Numbered from the stretch's first letter, positions 33,570-43,241 are shown. The stretch: DNA of 64,000 nt from UBA4744 sp963707435 (GCA_963707435.1 CAVPPF010000007.1:124001-188000); one strand, 5' to 3'. Translations and numbers: made by a program. The notes: generated from the sequence alone by a model not told the origin.

Positions 33570-33863
33570 TCATCTTTCTATGGTGGCAGGTCGAGCCCGG
33601 CGGCCGGCAACACGTCCGTCTCGCACGAGGATGCCCTCGTTGCCGAGGCGGCGCTCGTGCTCGCGTTCTGAACCCGGAACCAGGCGTCCGTCTGAGGTGA
33701 CCACTCGCCACCACGGCAGGCCGGACGAGCCTCGCAGCAGGTTGCCGACCGCTCGGGCGGCTCCCGGAAAACCGGCCTGAGCTGCGATCTCTCCGTAGGT
33801 GACGACCTCCCCGGGCTCCAACCGCTCCAATACCTCCCGGATCGAGCGCTCAAAAGGGGTCAC
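33570..33863 (-). CDS. Alkyltransferase-like (ATL) protein
   Basis: 97 residues corresponding to the C-terminal DNA-binding domain of O6-alkylguanine transferases (VVTYGEIAAQAGFPGAARAVGNLLRGS). The active-site PCHRV is replaced by PWWRV, so the alkyl-acceptor cysteine is missing. In the ATL family such proteins bind O6-alkylguanine and hand it to nucleotide excision repair rather than repairing it directly. It overlaps the GNAT gene by 4 bases. Its presence inside a nucleoside operon is noted separately. Confidence 0.85.
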   Translation of the reverse strand: MTPFERSIREVLERLEPGEVVTYGEIAAQAGFPGAARAVGNLLRGSSGLPWWRVVTSDGRLVPGSEREHERRLGNEGILVRDGRVAGRRARPATIER

Positions 33864-34264
33864 TTGGCTGCCTGGTGCTCATAGCGCCGGATCATCATCC
33901 CGTTGCCGCGAACGAACCCGAAACGCTGGTAGTAGCCGACCAGTTCATCGTCACACGCTCCGTCGATGGAGTAGAAGTCGCGGAGATCCTCGAGGAGTCT
34001 TGTCAGCAGGGTCGTGCCGATGCCCATTCCCTGGTACTCGGGGAGGACTTCGAGTTCGGGCAGGAAGGCTGCATAGAACCCATCGCTGACGGCCCGGATA
34101 TACCCGACCAGGCGTTCGCCGTCGAGGGCCAGCCAGAAATGGCTGCTCGCCTCGAGCATCCGGAGGAGTGTCGCGGGTGAGGGAGGATCGGCCCATCCAA
34201 CGAAGAAGCCGTGCACTCCGTCGGGTGCTACGCCTTCCAGTGTTGATTGGTAGGTGATCTCCAT
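33860..34264 (-). CDS. GNAT-family N-acetyltransferase
   Basis: 134 residues. The acetyl-CoA-binding motif A (LEVLPEYQGMGIGTTLLTRLLEDL) and the C-terminal YYQRFGFVRGNGMMIRRYE are standard GNAT features. The substrate is unknown. The frame is open to 34474 within upp, but the ATG at 34264 is 2 bases after the upp stop, so translational coupling is likely. Confidence 0.85.
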   Translation of the reverse strand: MEITYQSTLEGVAPDGVHGFFVGWADPPSPATLLRMLEASSHFWLALDGERLVGYIRAVSDGFYAAFLPELEVLPEYQGMGIGTTLLTRLLEDLRDFYSIDGACDDELVGYYQRFGFVRGNGMMIRRYEHQAAK

Positions 34265-34266
34265 GG

Positions 34267-34890
34267 TCACAAGGTTCCGAAGAGTCGATCTCCCATGTCT
34301 CCAAGCCCCGGCCGGATGAAGAAGTTGGGCGTGAGTCCTTCGTCGAGAGATGCTGCAACCACCCGAACATCCGGGTGATCTCGCCCCATGCGGTCCACTC
34401 CGGCCGGTGCTGCAACAACGCAGAGTGCTGTGATGTCGACCGCTCCGTGTTCCTTGATGCGATCGGCTGCCCACGACAGGGAACCTCCCGTGGCGAGCAT
34501 CGGCTCGAGAATGATGACTTTGGACTCCGAAAGCGGGTTGGGGAACTTCGTGTAATACTCCTGAGGTTCTGCGGTTTCCTCGTTGCGCTGAACGCCCGCG
34601 TAGCCAACCTTGACCTGCGGGAGAAGATCGAGAACTGCGTCCAGCAGTCCCAGGCCGGCTCGCAGAACGGCGACCGCCACCAAATCGTGGTGCAAGCGGT
34701 AGCCGGTCGTGTTCTCGAGGGGAGTCTCGACGGGGATCTCCTTGAGCGCCATATCGCCGGTCGCTTCCATCAGGAGGGTGTAGGCCAGGCGCCGGGTTGT
34801 CTCACGAAATAGCTCGGTTGAGGTGTTCTTGTCTCGCAACGTGGTGAGGTAGTGCTTGGTCAGCGGGTGTTCGACGACAGTGAGAGCCAC
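34267..34890 (-). CDS. upp: Uracil phosphoribosyltransferase
   Basis: About 207 residues. UPRTase converts uracil and PRPP to UMP. VAVLRAGLGLLDAVLDLLP and the PRPP-binding loop ILEPMLATGGSLSWAADRIKEHGA are diagnostic, with LDEGLTPNFFIRPGLGDMGDRLFGT at the end. The GTG at 34890 is chosen because AAGGAG lies just upstream; the frame is open to 34920. It heads the salvage operon upp-GNAT-ATL-deoB-deoA-punA. Confidence 0.95.
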   Translation of the reverse strand: MALTVVEHPLTKHYLTTLRDKNTSTELFRETTRRLAYTLLMEATGDMALKEIPVETPLENTTGYRLHHDLVAVAVLRAGLGLLDAVLDLLPQVKVGYAGVQRNEETAEPQEYYTKFPNPLSESKVIILEPMLATGGSLSWAADRIKEHGAVDITALCVVAAPAGVDRMGRDHPDVRVVAASLDEGLTPNFFIRPGLGDMGDRLFGTL

Positions 34891-35003
34891 AACTGCTCCT
34901 TCGGGATGTGGTGCTGGCACTTCCCAGGCTACCGCCTGGGGCGCCGGCCTGACGGCGTCGCGGGCTAGTCCGTTGGCGTCTGCGGAAAGGGTCCCCCGAC
35001 CTA

Positions 35004-35033
35004 TTGAAGTTGGACGTATAGTGGTTGTACAGT
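35004..35033 (+). promoter_or_regulatory. Promoter of the surface-protein gene
   Basis: TTGAAG (35004-35009) and TACAGT (35028-35033) are 18 bases apart. Transcription would begin near 35040 and leave a leader of about 150 bases. Confidence 0.5.
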
Positions 35034-35039
35034 CACGTT

Positions 35040-35190
35040 AAGAAGCGATGTGGTGAATAACGACTGCTCTTGGGGGGCGGTCCACCACGAAGAGTGAAAG
35101 TCGGGTACAACGTGGGAGGCAATCTCCTTCGGTCCAATGGATCGATATCAATCGGGATCGCGCTTCTCAGCCAACGTGGAGGAGATGGGC
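35040..35190 (+). promoter_or_regulatory. Long structured 5' leader, unassigned
   Basis: The leader contains a probable hairpin with GACTGCTCTT (35062-35071) pairing with GAAGAGTGAAAGTC downstream, and a second stem GGAG/CTCC around GCAAT near 35122-35134. A GGAGGAG ribosome binding site lies about 10 bases before the ATG at 35192. I do not recognise a known riboswitch class. A regulatory leader is inference from its length and pairing only. Confidence 0.3.
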
Positions 35191-35191
35191 T

Positions 35192-36664
35192 ATGAATGGA
35201 ATGAACAGGGTTACCGTGATCGTCCTCGTTCTGGCGGTCCTGGCAGCCGTCACTGCACTACCGGTACTGGCTCAGGAGGCGCCCAACGATCCTCCGGCTT
35301 GTCCGCTGACCGAGGGCATCGTGATCAATGCCCAGGGTGAAACCTGGGGTCTCGACTACATTCGCTCGGACCGGAACCGGGCGGCAGCCACAGCAGGGCC
35401 GGGCGCAGCGCTGGTCCCGGCAGGCACCTACCAGGTCGTTCTGGCGGCCTGGGATGATCATGATCCGGCCGATGACACACAGCTCAACGAGCAATGGGTT
35501 CTGATCGGGTATGACGCGGCCGGCGCGGCCGTGTTCACCTCAGGGGCGACTCCGGACATAGCCGACGATCAGCAACTGGTCGTCGCCGTCGTCAATTCCG
35601 AAGTCGAGATCTCCGGCTTCACCCAGGCGGCAGCTTTTCATCCAGCCTTCCGCAACACGGAGAGCCCGAACTCGGTGCATCCGCTCTGCGCATCGTTCAT
35701 TCCGGTGCCCGATGAAGCGGACCTCGGGGTGACGCTGGTGGACTCGGCCGATCCGGTCCTGGTCGGAGACTCTTTCGACTACGACCTGGCGGTTGCCAAC
35801 GAGGGTCCCGACCCGGCAACCGGAGTAACGCTGGTACTGGCGCTCCCCGCCGAGACGGCCTTCGTGTCCGCACCGGCCGGATGCGTTCATTCCGGTGAGG
35901 CGTCCGACGGAACCGTCACCTGCGACCTCGGTGATCTGGCGGTTGAAGGTTCCGCAGCACTGACCGTGACGGTGCAGGCACTGACTTCAGGAGAGACCCC
36001 GGCGCTGGCGACGGCTTCGGTTGCTTCCAACGAAGTTGATCCCGACCCGTCGAACAACCAGGCGTCGGAAGAAACCACCATCGAATCGCTGCCGGTCCCG
36101 CAGGCCGACCTGGCCGTGACGGTGACGATGCCCGATGTGTCGCTCGATCTCGGCGATGAGCAGGCAGTCTTCAATGTGGGCGTCACCAACAACGGACCGG
36201 ACAGTGGCGAGACTGTGGTCGCCCTCAACGTCCTGCCACCGGGCTTCACGGTGGTGTCTGCCAACTCGGATACGGGCACCTGCACTGCCGTCGCCGGAGT
36301 GATCAACTGTGACTTCGGATCGATGGCCAGCGGAGAAGGTGCCACGATCGTCGTCGTAGCAGAGCCGTCGGTGTTCGGGAGCTTCGTGTTCGAGGTAGCG
36401 GTGAGCTCGACAACGGCCGACCCGGATCTGACCAACAACGCTGCGCAGGTTGCGTTCAACGTCATCGAGGTCCTGCCGCAGGTGATCACGACCACGACCA
36501 CGACTGCGGCGCCGACGACCACCGTGGCAACGCAGGAGACGCTGCCGTTTACCGGAGCATCAACGGCCGGAACGGGAGGCCTGGCAATCGGGCTGATTCT
36601 GTTGGGGGGACTGATCTTGTTGGTCGGCAGTTCGCGGTTGCGGTACGACGCAAAGCATCGCTGA
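35192..36664 (+). CDS. Sortase-anchored surface protein with DUF11 repeats
   Basis: 490 residues. A signal peptide (MNRVTVIVLVLAVLAAVTALPVLA) leads into a unique N-terminal domain, then two DUF11-type beta-sandwich repeats (about residues 180-285 and 300-425; each with the NNGPD or NEGPDPATGVTLVLALP pattern). A threonine-rich linker is followed by the cell-wall sorting signal LPFTG, a hydrophobic segment (LAIGLILLGGLILLVG) and the basic tail RLRYDAKHR. It is therefore probably covalently attached to peptidoglycan by a sortase. No sortase gene is in this window. Adhesion or envelope architecture is the likely role. Confidence 0.85.
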   Translation: MNGMNRVTVIVLVLAVLAAVTALPVLAQEAPNDPPACPLTEGIVINAQGETWGLDYIRSDRNRAAATAGPGAALVPAGTYQVVLAAWDDHDPADDTQLNEQWVLIGYDAAGAAVFTSGATPDIADDQQLVVAVVNSEVEISGFTQAAAFHPAFRNTESPNSVHPLCASFIPVPDEADLGVTLVDSADPVLVGDSFDYDLAVANEGPDPATGVTLVLALPAETAFVSAPAGCVHSGEASDGTVTCDLGDLAVEGSAALTVTVQALTSGETPALATASVASNEVDPDPSNNQASEETTIESLPVPQADLAVTVTMPDVSLDLGDEQAVFNVGVTNNGPDSGETVVALNVLPPGFTVVSANSDTGTCTAVAGVINCDFGSMASGEGATIVVVAEPSVFGSFVFEVAVSSTTADPDLTNNAAQVAFNVIEVLPQVITTTTTTAAPTTTVATQETLPFTGASTAGTGGLAIGLILLGGLILLVGSSRLRYDAKHR

Positions 36665-36682
36665 TCCACTAGCAAGACAATC

Positions 36683-36716
36683 ACGGGACCACGGGGCGAT
36701 CGCCCCGTGGTCCCGT
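36683..36716 (+). terminator. Perfect 34-base inverted repeat, probable terminator
   Basis: ACGGGACCACGGGGCGA is followed directly by its perfect reverse complement, a 17-bp palindrome located 19 bases after the surface-protein stop. It has no T-run, so it may be a very strong hairpin terminator or barrier between this gene and ffh. Confidence 0.65.
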
Positions 36717-36753
36717 CCATGTATCCTCCCCGGCCCTTCTACAATCACCTTGC

Positions 36754-38079
36754 ATGTTCGAATCCCTTTCTGATCGACTGAACGGCGTCTTCTCGCGGCT
36801 TCGTGGGAAAGGACGGCTCAACGAAGGCGACGTAGACGCAACTCTGCGCGAGGTGCGGCTGGCGCTGCTCGAGGCCGATGTCAACGTCAGCGTCGCACGG
36901 CACCTGCTGGGAAGGATCAAAGAACGGGCGCTGGGCGCCGAGATCACCAAGAGCCTGACCCCCGGCCAACAGGTCATCAAGATCGTCCATGAGGAACTCA
37001 TAGCGACCCTCGGCGGGACGGAAGCCCGGTTGGCATCTTCGCCGGCGCCCCCGCTCACCATCCTCATGGTCGGTTTGCAGGGTTCGGGCAAGACAACGTC
37101 TGCTGCCAAGCTGGCCGACCGGTTGAAGAAACAGGGGAAGCACCCGCTGTTGGTGGCGGCGGACCTCCAGCGTCCGGCGGCAATCGACCAGCTGGAGACC
37201 CTCGGGGGACGCATCGGTGTTCCCGTATTCGTCGACCGGACGTCCCGGGCACCCAGGGTCGTGCGGGCGGCGCTCAAAGAGTCTCGCAAATTGGGAACCG
37301 ATGTCGTCATCATCGACACTGCCGGCCGGCTTCAGATCGACAAGGCGTTGATGGCGGAACTGTCCGACGTCCGCAAGGTTGCCGACCCTGACGAGGTCCT
37401 GCTGGTCGTCGATGCCATGACCGGTCAGGACGCCGTGAATGTCGCGAAGGGGTTCCTGGAGCAGACGGAGCTCACCGGGATCGTCCTTTCCAAACTCGAC
37501 GGTGACGCACGGGGTGGGGCCGCGATCTCGGTACGTGAGGTGACGGGCTGTCCCATCAAGTTTGCCGGCGTTGGGGAGAAGATCGAGGACTTCGAGATCT
37601 TCTACCCGGAGCGCATGGCATCGCGCATCCTGGGTATGGGAGACGTCTTGACGCTGATCGAGAAAGCGGAAACAACCTGGGAAACCGAGGATGCCGAACG
37701 GATGGCGGAGAAGCTGAGGTCGGCCTCTTTTTCGCTCGATGATTTCCTCGATCAGTTCCAACAGCTCAAGAAGATGGGGCCACTCGACCAATTGGTTGCT
37801 ATGCTGCCCGGCGCCGGGTCGATGCTCAAGAACGTCCAGGTGTCGGACCGAGACATGGGACGGGTTGAAGCCATCATCAGGTCGATGACCCCTACCGAAC
37901 GGCGGAACCCCAAGATCATCGACGGGAGCCGCAAGCGGCGCATCGCGAAGGGCTCGGGAACGAGTCCCCAAGAGGTAAATGGCTTGCTCAAGCAGTTCGC
38001 CGAAACACAGAAGATGATGAAAATGGTGGCGCAGGGGCGAGGTATCCCCGGGCTCCCCATGCCACGAAGGAAGAGGTGA
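36754..38079 (+). CDS. ffh: Signal recognition particle protein Ffh
   Basis: 441 residues. Ffh binds 4.5S RNA and nascent signal sequences and pairs with FtsY. The NG domain has GLQGSGKTTSAAKLA, ADLQRPAAIDQL, DTAGRLQIDKALM and SKLDGDARGG. The M domain ends with the methionine-rich MMKMVAQGRGIPGLP helix. The ATG at 36754 lies 8 bases after TACAAT (36740-36745), predicting a leaderless mRNA. rpsP follows after 4 bases. Confidence 0.96.
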   Translation: MFESLSDRLNGVFSRLRGKGRLNEGDVDATLREVRLALLEADVNVSVARHLLGRIKERALGAEITKSLTPGQQVIKIVHEELIATLGGTEARLASSPAPPLTILMVGLQGSGKTTSAAKLADRLKKQGKHPLLVAADLQRPAAIDQLETLGGRIGVPVFVDRTSRAPRVVRAALKESRKLGTDVVIIDTAGRLQIDKALMAELSDVRKVADPDEVLLVVDAMTGQDAVNVAKGFLEQTELTGIVLSKLDGDARGGAAISVREVTGCPIKFAGVGEKIEDFEIFYPERMASRILGMGDVLTLIEKAETTWETEDAERMAEKLRSASFSLDDFLDQFQQLKKMGPLDQLVAMLPGAGSMLKNVQVSDRDMGRVEAIIRSMTPTERRNPKIIDGSRKRRIAKGSGTSPQEVNGLLKQFAETQKMMKMVAQGRGIPGLPMPRRKR

Positions 38080-38083
38080 GGAG

Positions 38084-38506
38084 ATGGCGGTAAAAATCCG
38101 CCTGATGCGGATGGGCAAGAAGAAGCAACCGACCTACCGGGTTGTCGTTGCGGATGGAAGGTCGCCGCGTGACGGTCGCTTCATTGAAGTGATCGGGCGG
38201 TACGATCCGCGTCAGGAACCGTCGATTGTCGAGATCGACAACGACAAGGCGCTCGACTGGCTGCAGAAAGGCGCGCAGCCGACCGATCCGGTCAGGAAGC
38301 TGCTGGAGATTTCCGGAGCCTGGTCGCGTTTCAAGGTTGCCAAAGGACAGATCCATACCGTTGGCTCGAAGCCTGTGCCGGAAGCGCCCACAATGCAGAA
38401 GGTTGCGACCGATCCAGAGCCCGCCGACCCGGTCCCGGAACCCGCCGCAGAGGCGGTTTCCGTGGCTGAAGACGTTGCCATCAAGACGGAGGAGTCAACC
38501 ACGTGA
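38084..38506 (+). CDS. rpsP: 30S ribosomal protein S16 with C-terminal extension
   Basis: 140 residues. The S16 core (VKIRLMRMGKKKQPTYRVVVADGRSPRDGRFIEVIGRYDPR) occupies about the first 85 residues. An acidic, alanine/proline-rich tail of about 50 residues follows (EPADPVPEPAAEAVSVAED). Such tails are common in actinobacterial S16. The stop overlaps khpA by 4 bases. Confidence 0.95.
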   Translation: MAVKIRLMRMGKKKQPTYRVVVADGRSPRDGRFIEVIGRYDPRQEPSIVEIDNDKALDWLQKGAQPTDPVRKLLEISGAWSRFKVAKGQIHTVGSKPVPEAPTMQKVATDPEPADPVPEPAAEAVSVAEDVAIKTEESTT

Positions 38507-38754
38507 GTCAGGGAGAAATCGTCGAGCGCGTCGTGCGCTACGTTGTCACCGAGATCGTGGACCGGCCCGAAGAAGTCGAACTGACGATGGTCGAGGAAGG
38601 TCCCGAAGAGGTGGTCGCCGAAGTCCGTACCGCCAAATCCGACATGGGACGCGTAATCGGGCGTCGCGGGCGAGTGGCTCGCGCCATCCGCACGGTAGCT
38701 CAGGCGGCAGCCGACGAGGAAGGCTTGCATTCCGGAGTTGAATTCATCGACTGA
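38503..38754 (+). CDS. khpA: KH-domain RNA-binding protein KhpA
   Basis: 83 residues forming one KH domain, with the GRVIGRRGRVARAIRTVAQAAA motif (a GxxG variant as GRRG). KhpA, usually with KhpB/Jag, binds RNA and affects cell elongation in Gram-positives. It overlaps rpsP by 4 bases and is the conserved neighbour between rpsP and rimM. Confidence 0.92.
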   Translation: MSQGEIVERVVRYVVTEIVDRPEEVELTMVEEGPEEVVAEVRTAKSDMGRVIGRRGRVARAIRTVAQAAADEEGLHSGVEFID

Positions 38755-38760
38755 CGCCGG

Positions 38761-38782
38761 CGTTCTGCCCGTGGGCAGAACG
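38761..38782 (+). terminator. Hairpin between khpA and rimM
   Basis: CGTTCTGCCC and GGGCAGAACG form a perfect 10-bp inverted repeat separated by GT. No T-run follows. It may attenuate or process the transcript between khpA and rimM. Confidence 0.5.
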
Positions 38783-38827
38783 ACTACGGAGTGGACCGGA
38801 TTCTGCAGCCGGGAGGATTGCTGAGCC

Positions 38828-39346
38828 ATGGGGGATAGCGTCGTCGTTGGTCGGATCGGTCGGGCTCACGGCCTGGGCGGCGAGGTCTACGTGCTGTCCG
38901 AGAGCGATACACCCGATCGATTCCATCCGGGCGCGGTGTTCCTCACCGAAGAGGAGCTACCCCGGCAGTTGGAAGTCCGGTGGACTGGACAACATCAGGC
39001 CAAGCTTCTGGTGGCCTTCGTTGGGATCACCGACCGAACCGATGCTGAGGCTTTGCGGGGTGTCGTTTTGACGATGTCCGCCGGAGAGCGTCGGAAGCTC
39101 AACGAGGACGAGTACTGGCCGGATGAACTCGTCGGTATGACGGTTCGCAATCCGGCGGGCGAGGCGCTCGGCGAAATCGCCGAGGTCGATACGAGCGGTC
39201 CTCAAAACCGGCTCATCGTGCGGACGATCGACAACCGCCGTGCACTGGTGCCGTTCGTTCGAGCGTTGGTGCCCGAGGTGAATATCGCAGAGAGGTGGGT
39301 TGTCGTTGATCCCATTGACGGCTTGCTCAACCCAGCACCAGAGTGA
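38828..39346 (+). CDS. rimM: Ribosome maturation factor RimM
   Basis: 172 residues. RimM assists 30S head assembly with S19. VVGRIGRAHGLGGEVYVLSES is the N-terminal signature, and the PRC-barrel DEYWPDELVGMTVRNPAGEALGEIAEV follows. GGAGG lies about 10 bases upstream of the ATG. Unlike most bacteria, trmD does not follow directly; about 9.4 kb of other genes are inserted between rimM and trmD. Its 3' end overlaps the convergent lipoprotein gene by 20 bases. Confidence 0.94.
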   Translation: MGDSVVVGRIGRAHGLGGEVYVLSESDTPDRFHPGAVFLTEEELPRQLEVRWTGQHQAKLLVAFVGITDRTDAEALRGVVLTMSAGERRKLNEDEYWPDELVGMTVRNPAGEALGEIAEVDTSGPQNRLIVRTIDNRRALVPFVRALVPEVNIAERWVVVDPIDGLLNPAPE

Positions 39347-40214
39347 ACCGGGCGCCCCGCTCGGTTCCATCCTCAGGAGAGTCTTCGCCTACGAAGATGT
39401 CGACCTTTCCATTCGGACCATTCGCTATGTCGAATCGGTACTCCCCCCAGGTGATCAGGTAGTCGGCCGATGAGGTCACGTCCTCGACGTCCAATCGATT
39501 CCCCTGTCTGAGACGCAGGACGACAGTTGCTTCGAAGGTGCGGGCATATCCGCTAACGATCAAGGGGAATTCCGCCTTCGAGCCCGTCGGGGCTATGACC
39601 ACAGTGGCATCGCTGACGACGGGTCGAGCCGTCAGCTCCGGTCCTCCTGCCTGGAGGTCGACGATCACCGCGGCCGGCGATCGCGTGACAGATGCTCGGG
39701 CGAGCACCGCGGAACCGAGGTGGATGTCCACGAAGAGGTAGCCGTCCAGGGACCGGACGACATAGACCCTGTCGACCAGTTCGCGTTCGACGACCCGGTC
39801 GGCGATGGCCGTCGAGGCGACGAGGTCGTCCAGGCGTAGCCTGACGATTCCGAGGTCGCGAAGGAGCTCGGCGCGAACCCCACCGGGCTCGGTGGCGGGG
39901 GCGCCGCCGGCCGTCGCCAGCTCGACGACCAGGCGCTCACATCCTTCGAACGCAGTCCAGCTCAACCCGGCGACCAGTTCTGCGTCGCCCTCTTGACCGT
40001 TCAGCAAGCCGGTGGCCAGCGCACCGTCGGTGGCAAACGGCTGATCGCCAGCCAGGCAGGGAGGAAGCTCGGTCGTTGCCGGCGTCGTGGATGTTGGCGG
40101 CACTGTGGTGCTGCTCGTCGTGCTCGACGTTGAGGTGGTGGTCGCGTTCGGCTCGACGCACGACGAGATTGCGAGACAGACCAAAACGGACAACGTGAAG
40201 GGGCGAAGCCTCAT
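39327..40214 (-). CDS. Lipoprotein with AMIN-like and Gmad2-type domains
   Basis: 295 residues. The signal peptide ends in a lipobox (LAISSC), followed by a threonine/serine linker. The middle region (VYVVRSLDGYLFVDIHLGSAVLARASVTRSPAAVIVDLQ) resembles AMIN-type envelope-binding domains. The C-terminal part (PLIVSGYARTFEATVVLRLRQGNRL, YRFDI) resembles the Gmad2 immunoglobulin-like domain of germination-associated lipoproteins. It is expected to be anchored in the membrane facing the cell wall. TACGCT (40222-40227, minus strand) ends 7 bases before the ATG. Confidence 0.75.
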   Translation of the reverse strand: MRLRPFTLSVLVCLAISSCVEPNATTTSTSSTTSSTTVPPTSTTPATTELPPCLAGDQPFATDGALATGLLNGQEGDAELVAGLSWTAFEGCERLVVELATAGGAPATEPGGVRAELLRDLGIVRLRLDDLVASTAIADRVVERELVDRVYVVRSLDGYLFVDIHLGSAVLARASVTRSPAAVIVDLQAGGPELTARPVVSDATVVIAPTGSKAEFPLIVSGYARTFEATVVLRLRQGNRLDVEDVTSSADYLITWGEYRFDIANGPNGKVDIFVGEDSPEDGTERGARFTLVLG

Positions 40215-40269
40215 CGAGTGAAGCGTAGCGCCCGCTGGTCTCTCGGCCGACCACGTTGCCCTATGTAGT

Positions 40270-40291
40270 GAGCCGGCCCGCAGGCCGGCTC
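40270..40291 (-). terminator. Hairpin after the GAPDH gene
   Basis: GAGCCGGCC and GGCCGGCTC form a perfect 9-bp stem around CGCA, 20 bases beyond the gap stop. It probably terminates gap transcription before the lipoprotein gene; a T-run is lacking. Confidence 0.55.
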
Positions 40292-40310
40292 ATTGGGGTC
40301 AGAATGAAGC

Positions 40311-41315
<1,005 letters not shown>

Positions 41316-41510
41316 GGAGACACCTCCTCAGGTGCTGCTTGGAGACCTCATTGCGAGGGGAGTAGCCCTCGAGCCGCCATGGTACTCGCGCGGTTTCCGG
41401 CAACCGTCAACCGTTCCCCTGGGGTGCGGTCCGGACCCGGGCGAAGCGCTGCGAGCGGATTGGCCCGGCGAGCTCTCAAGATCGTCTCGCCGGATGCCGA
41501 TGCGAACGGT

Positions 41511-41924
41511 ATGACCCCGGGAAAAATCCTGCTCATCGAAGACGAGCCCTCCAACTCCCGGCTGATGGAAGTCACCCTCAGGCCGCTTGGGTACGAGACC
41601 ATGGTTCGGTCCGATGGGTTCGCCGGTTTGGAGGCTGCCCAGGATGAGGCGATCGAATTGATCGTCCTCGACCTTGCCCTGCCCAAGCTCGACGGATGGC
41701 AAGTCCTGCAGCGTCTTCGTGCGGATCCGAACACGATGGCCATCCCGATCCTCGTGCTGACCGCGCATGTCGGCGACGAGAACCTGATGAAGGCCGCCGA
41801 CGCCGGCGCGGATGTGTTCATGACCAAGCCCTTCCAGCCGGATGATCTTCGCCAGGTCGTGCGAGCCTTGATCCAGCAGCGCCGCGAATCGCTGGCGGCA
41901 CGAAACGGCAACCCGACCGTTTGA
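41511..41924 (+). CDS. Receiver-domain-only response regulator
   Basis: 137 residues forming a single REC domain: ILLIEDEPSNSRLM (acidic pocket), phospho-acceptor Asp54 in IVLDLALPKLDGW, Thr in LVLTAHV and Lys106 in MTKPF. There is no output domain, so it probably acts by protein-protein contact or in a phosphorelay. The long frame that contains it (from 40716) is antisense to gap and not real. No cognate kinase is adjacent. Confidence 0.9.
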   Translation: MTPGKILLIEDEPSNSRLMEVTLRPLGYETMVRSDGFAGLEAAQDEAIELIVLDLALPKLDGWQVLQRLRADPNTMAIPILVLTAHVGDENLMKAADAGADVFMTKPFQPDDLRQVVRALIQQRRESLAARNGNPTV

Positions 41925-42036
41925 TCTCGACCATGCCCTAGGTTCGATCGTTCTCTTCCGATTGAGACCACCGGCGGCACCCTGTCGGGCACCTCACATG
42001 AGTACGCTTTGAAGTGACGGCCGCAAGGAGGCGATC

Positions 42037-43203
42037 GTGCCAGAGGCAGTGATAGTCGCGACCGGCCGCACTCCGATCGGGCGAGCGTACAAAGGCTCGT
42101 TGATCGACGTGCGCCCCGACGATATGGCCGGGATGGTCATCAAGGCGGTGCTCGACAAAGTCCCTGAGTTGCCCCGGGCAACCATCGACGACGTGATGCT
42201 CGGATGCGGTCTCACGCACCATGAGCAGGGCTACAACCTGGGGCGCAATGCAGCGCTGCTGGCCGGACTCCCCGATACCGTTCCCGGTACGACGGTGAAC
42301 CGCTTCTGTGCCTCATCGTTGCAGACGATTCGCATGGCGTTCCATGCGATCAAAGCGGGCGAGGGTGATGTCTTCGTCGCCGCCGGGGTCGAAAGCGTGA
42401 CCCGGGCCATGAACAAAGGGTTTGAACCGGAAGACTTCAACCCTCGCTTCATGGACGAGAGCAGAGACGACTTCATCAACCACGTGTACATACCCATGGG
42501 GATCACCGCCGAGAACGTTGCCGAGCAATTCGGAGTCGGCCGGAGCCGCATGGATGAGTATGCGAAGCTTTCCCAGGACAGGGCCGTTGCCGCACAGGCC
42601 GATGGCCACTTCGAGCGTGAGATCATTCCGGTGCCCCTCGGGGACGGCCGCGTCGTGGACCGCGATGACGGTCCCCGGCCGGGAACCACCCTGGAGAAGC
42701 TGGCCGGCCTCCCCGCGGCGTTCAAACCCGGGGGAGTGGTGACGGCCGGCAATGCCTGCCCGCTCAACGATGGTGCCGCGGCTGTGATCATCATGTCGGA
42801 TGAACGTGCCGGGGCACTCGGGATCCCGCCGCTGGCGAGGATCGTTGCTTCGTCTGTGTCGGCGCTCGCCCCCGAGATCATGGGCGTGGGCCCCATTGAG
42901 GCGGTCGGTCGAGTGCTGGCCCGGGCCGGCATGAAGATTGGCGATGTCGATATCGTCGAACTCAACGAAGCATTCGCTGCGCAGGTGCTTCCGGTGGTCG
43001 ACGAGCTGGGAATAGACGTGGCCGATCAGCTCAATCCGCACGGCGGAGCGATCGCCCTCGGCCACCCCTTCGGGATGACCGGAGCGCGGATCATGACGAC
43101 GCTGCTCAACGGCCTGGAGTCTGCCGATCTCACCATCGGTTTGGAGACGATGTGCGTCGGAGGCGGTCAGGGCATGGCCATGATCGTCGAGAGGCTCACC
43201 TGA
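42037..43203 (+). CDS. Acetyl-CoA acetyltransferase / thiolase
   Basis: 388 residues. Catalytic Cys91 in VNRFCASSLQ, His343 in GGAIALGHPFGMTGAR and Cys373 in ETMCVGGGQGMA are the thiolase triad. It may serve fatty-acid beta-oxidation (fitting the ETF and enoyl-CoA hydratase genes in this window) or acetoacetyl-CoA formation. GTG start with AAGGAGG upstream. Confidence 0.94.
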   Translation: MPEAVIVATGRTPIGRAYKGSLIDVRPDDMAGMVIKAVLDKVPELPRATIDDVMLGCGLTHHEQGYNLGRNAALLAGLPDTVPGTTVNRFCASSLQTIRMAFHAIKAGEGDVFVAAGVESVTRAMNKGFEPEDFNPRFMDESRDDFINHVYIPMGITAENVAEQFGVGRSRMDEYAKLSQDRAVAAQADGHFEREIIPVPLGDGRVVDRDDGPRPGTTLEKLAGLPAAFKPGGVVTAGNACPLNDGAAAVIIMSDERAGALGIPPLARIVASSVSALAPEIMGVGPIEAVGRVLARAGMKIGDVDIVELNEAFAAQVLPVVDELGIDVADQLNPHGGAIALGHPFGMTGARIMTTLLNGLESADLTIGLETMCVGGGQGMAMIVERLT

Positions 43204-43241
43204 TTCCCGTACCGCGCCCCGCCGGCCGGTAGCCTGCCGCC

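Noticed and set aside
35040..35190. c-di-GMP-I (GEMM) riboswitch before the surface protein
   Set aside because: A short stretch GTGGGAGGCAA is reminiscent, but the conserved GGCAAACC arm and the tetraloop receptor are missing.
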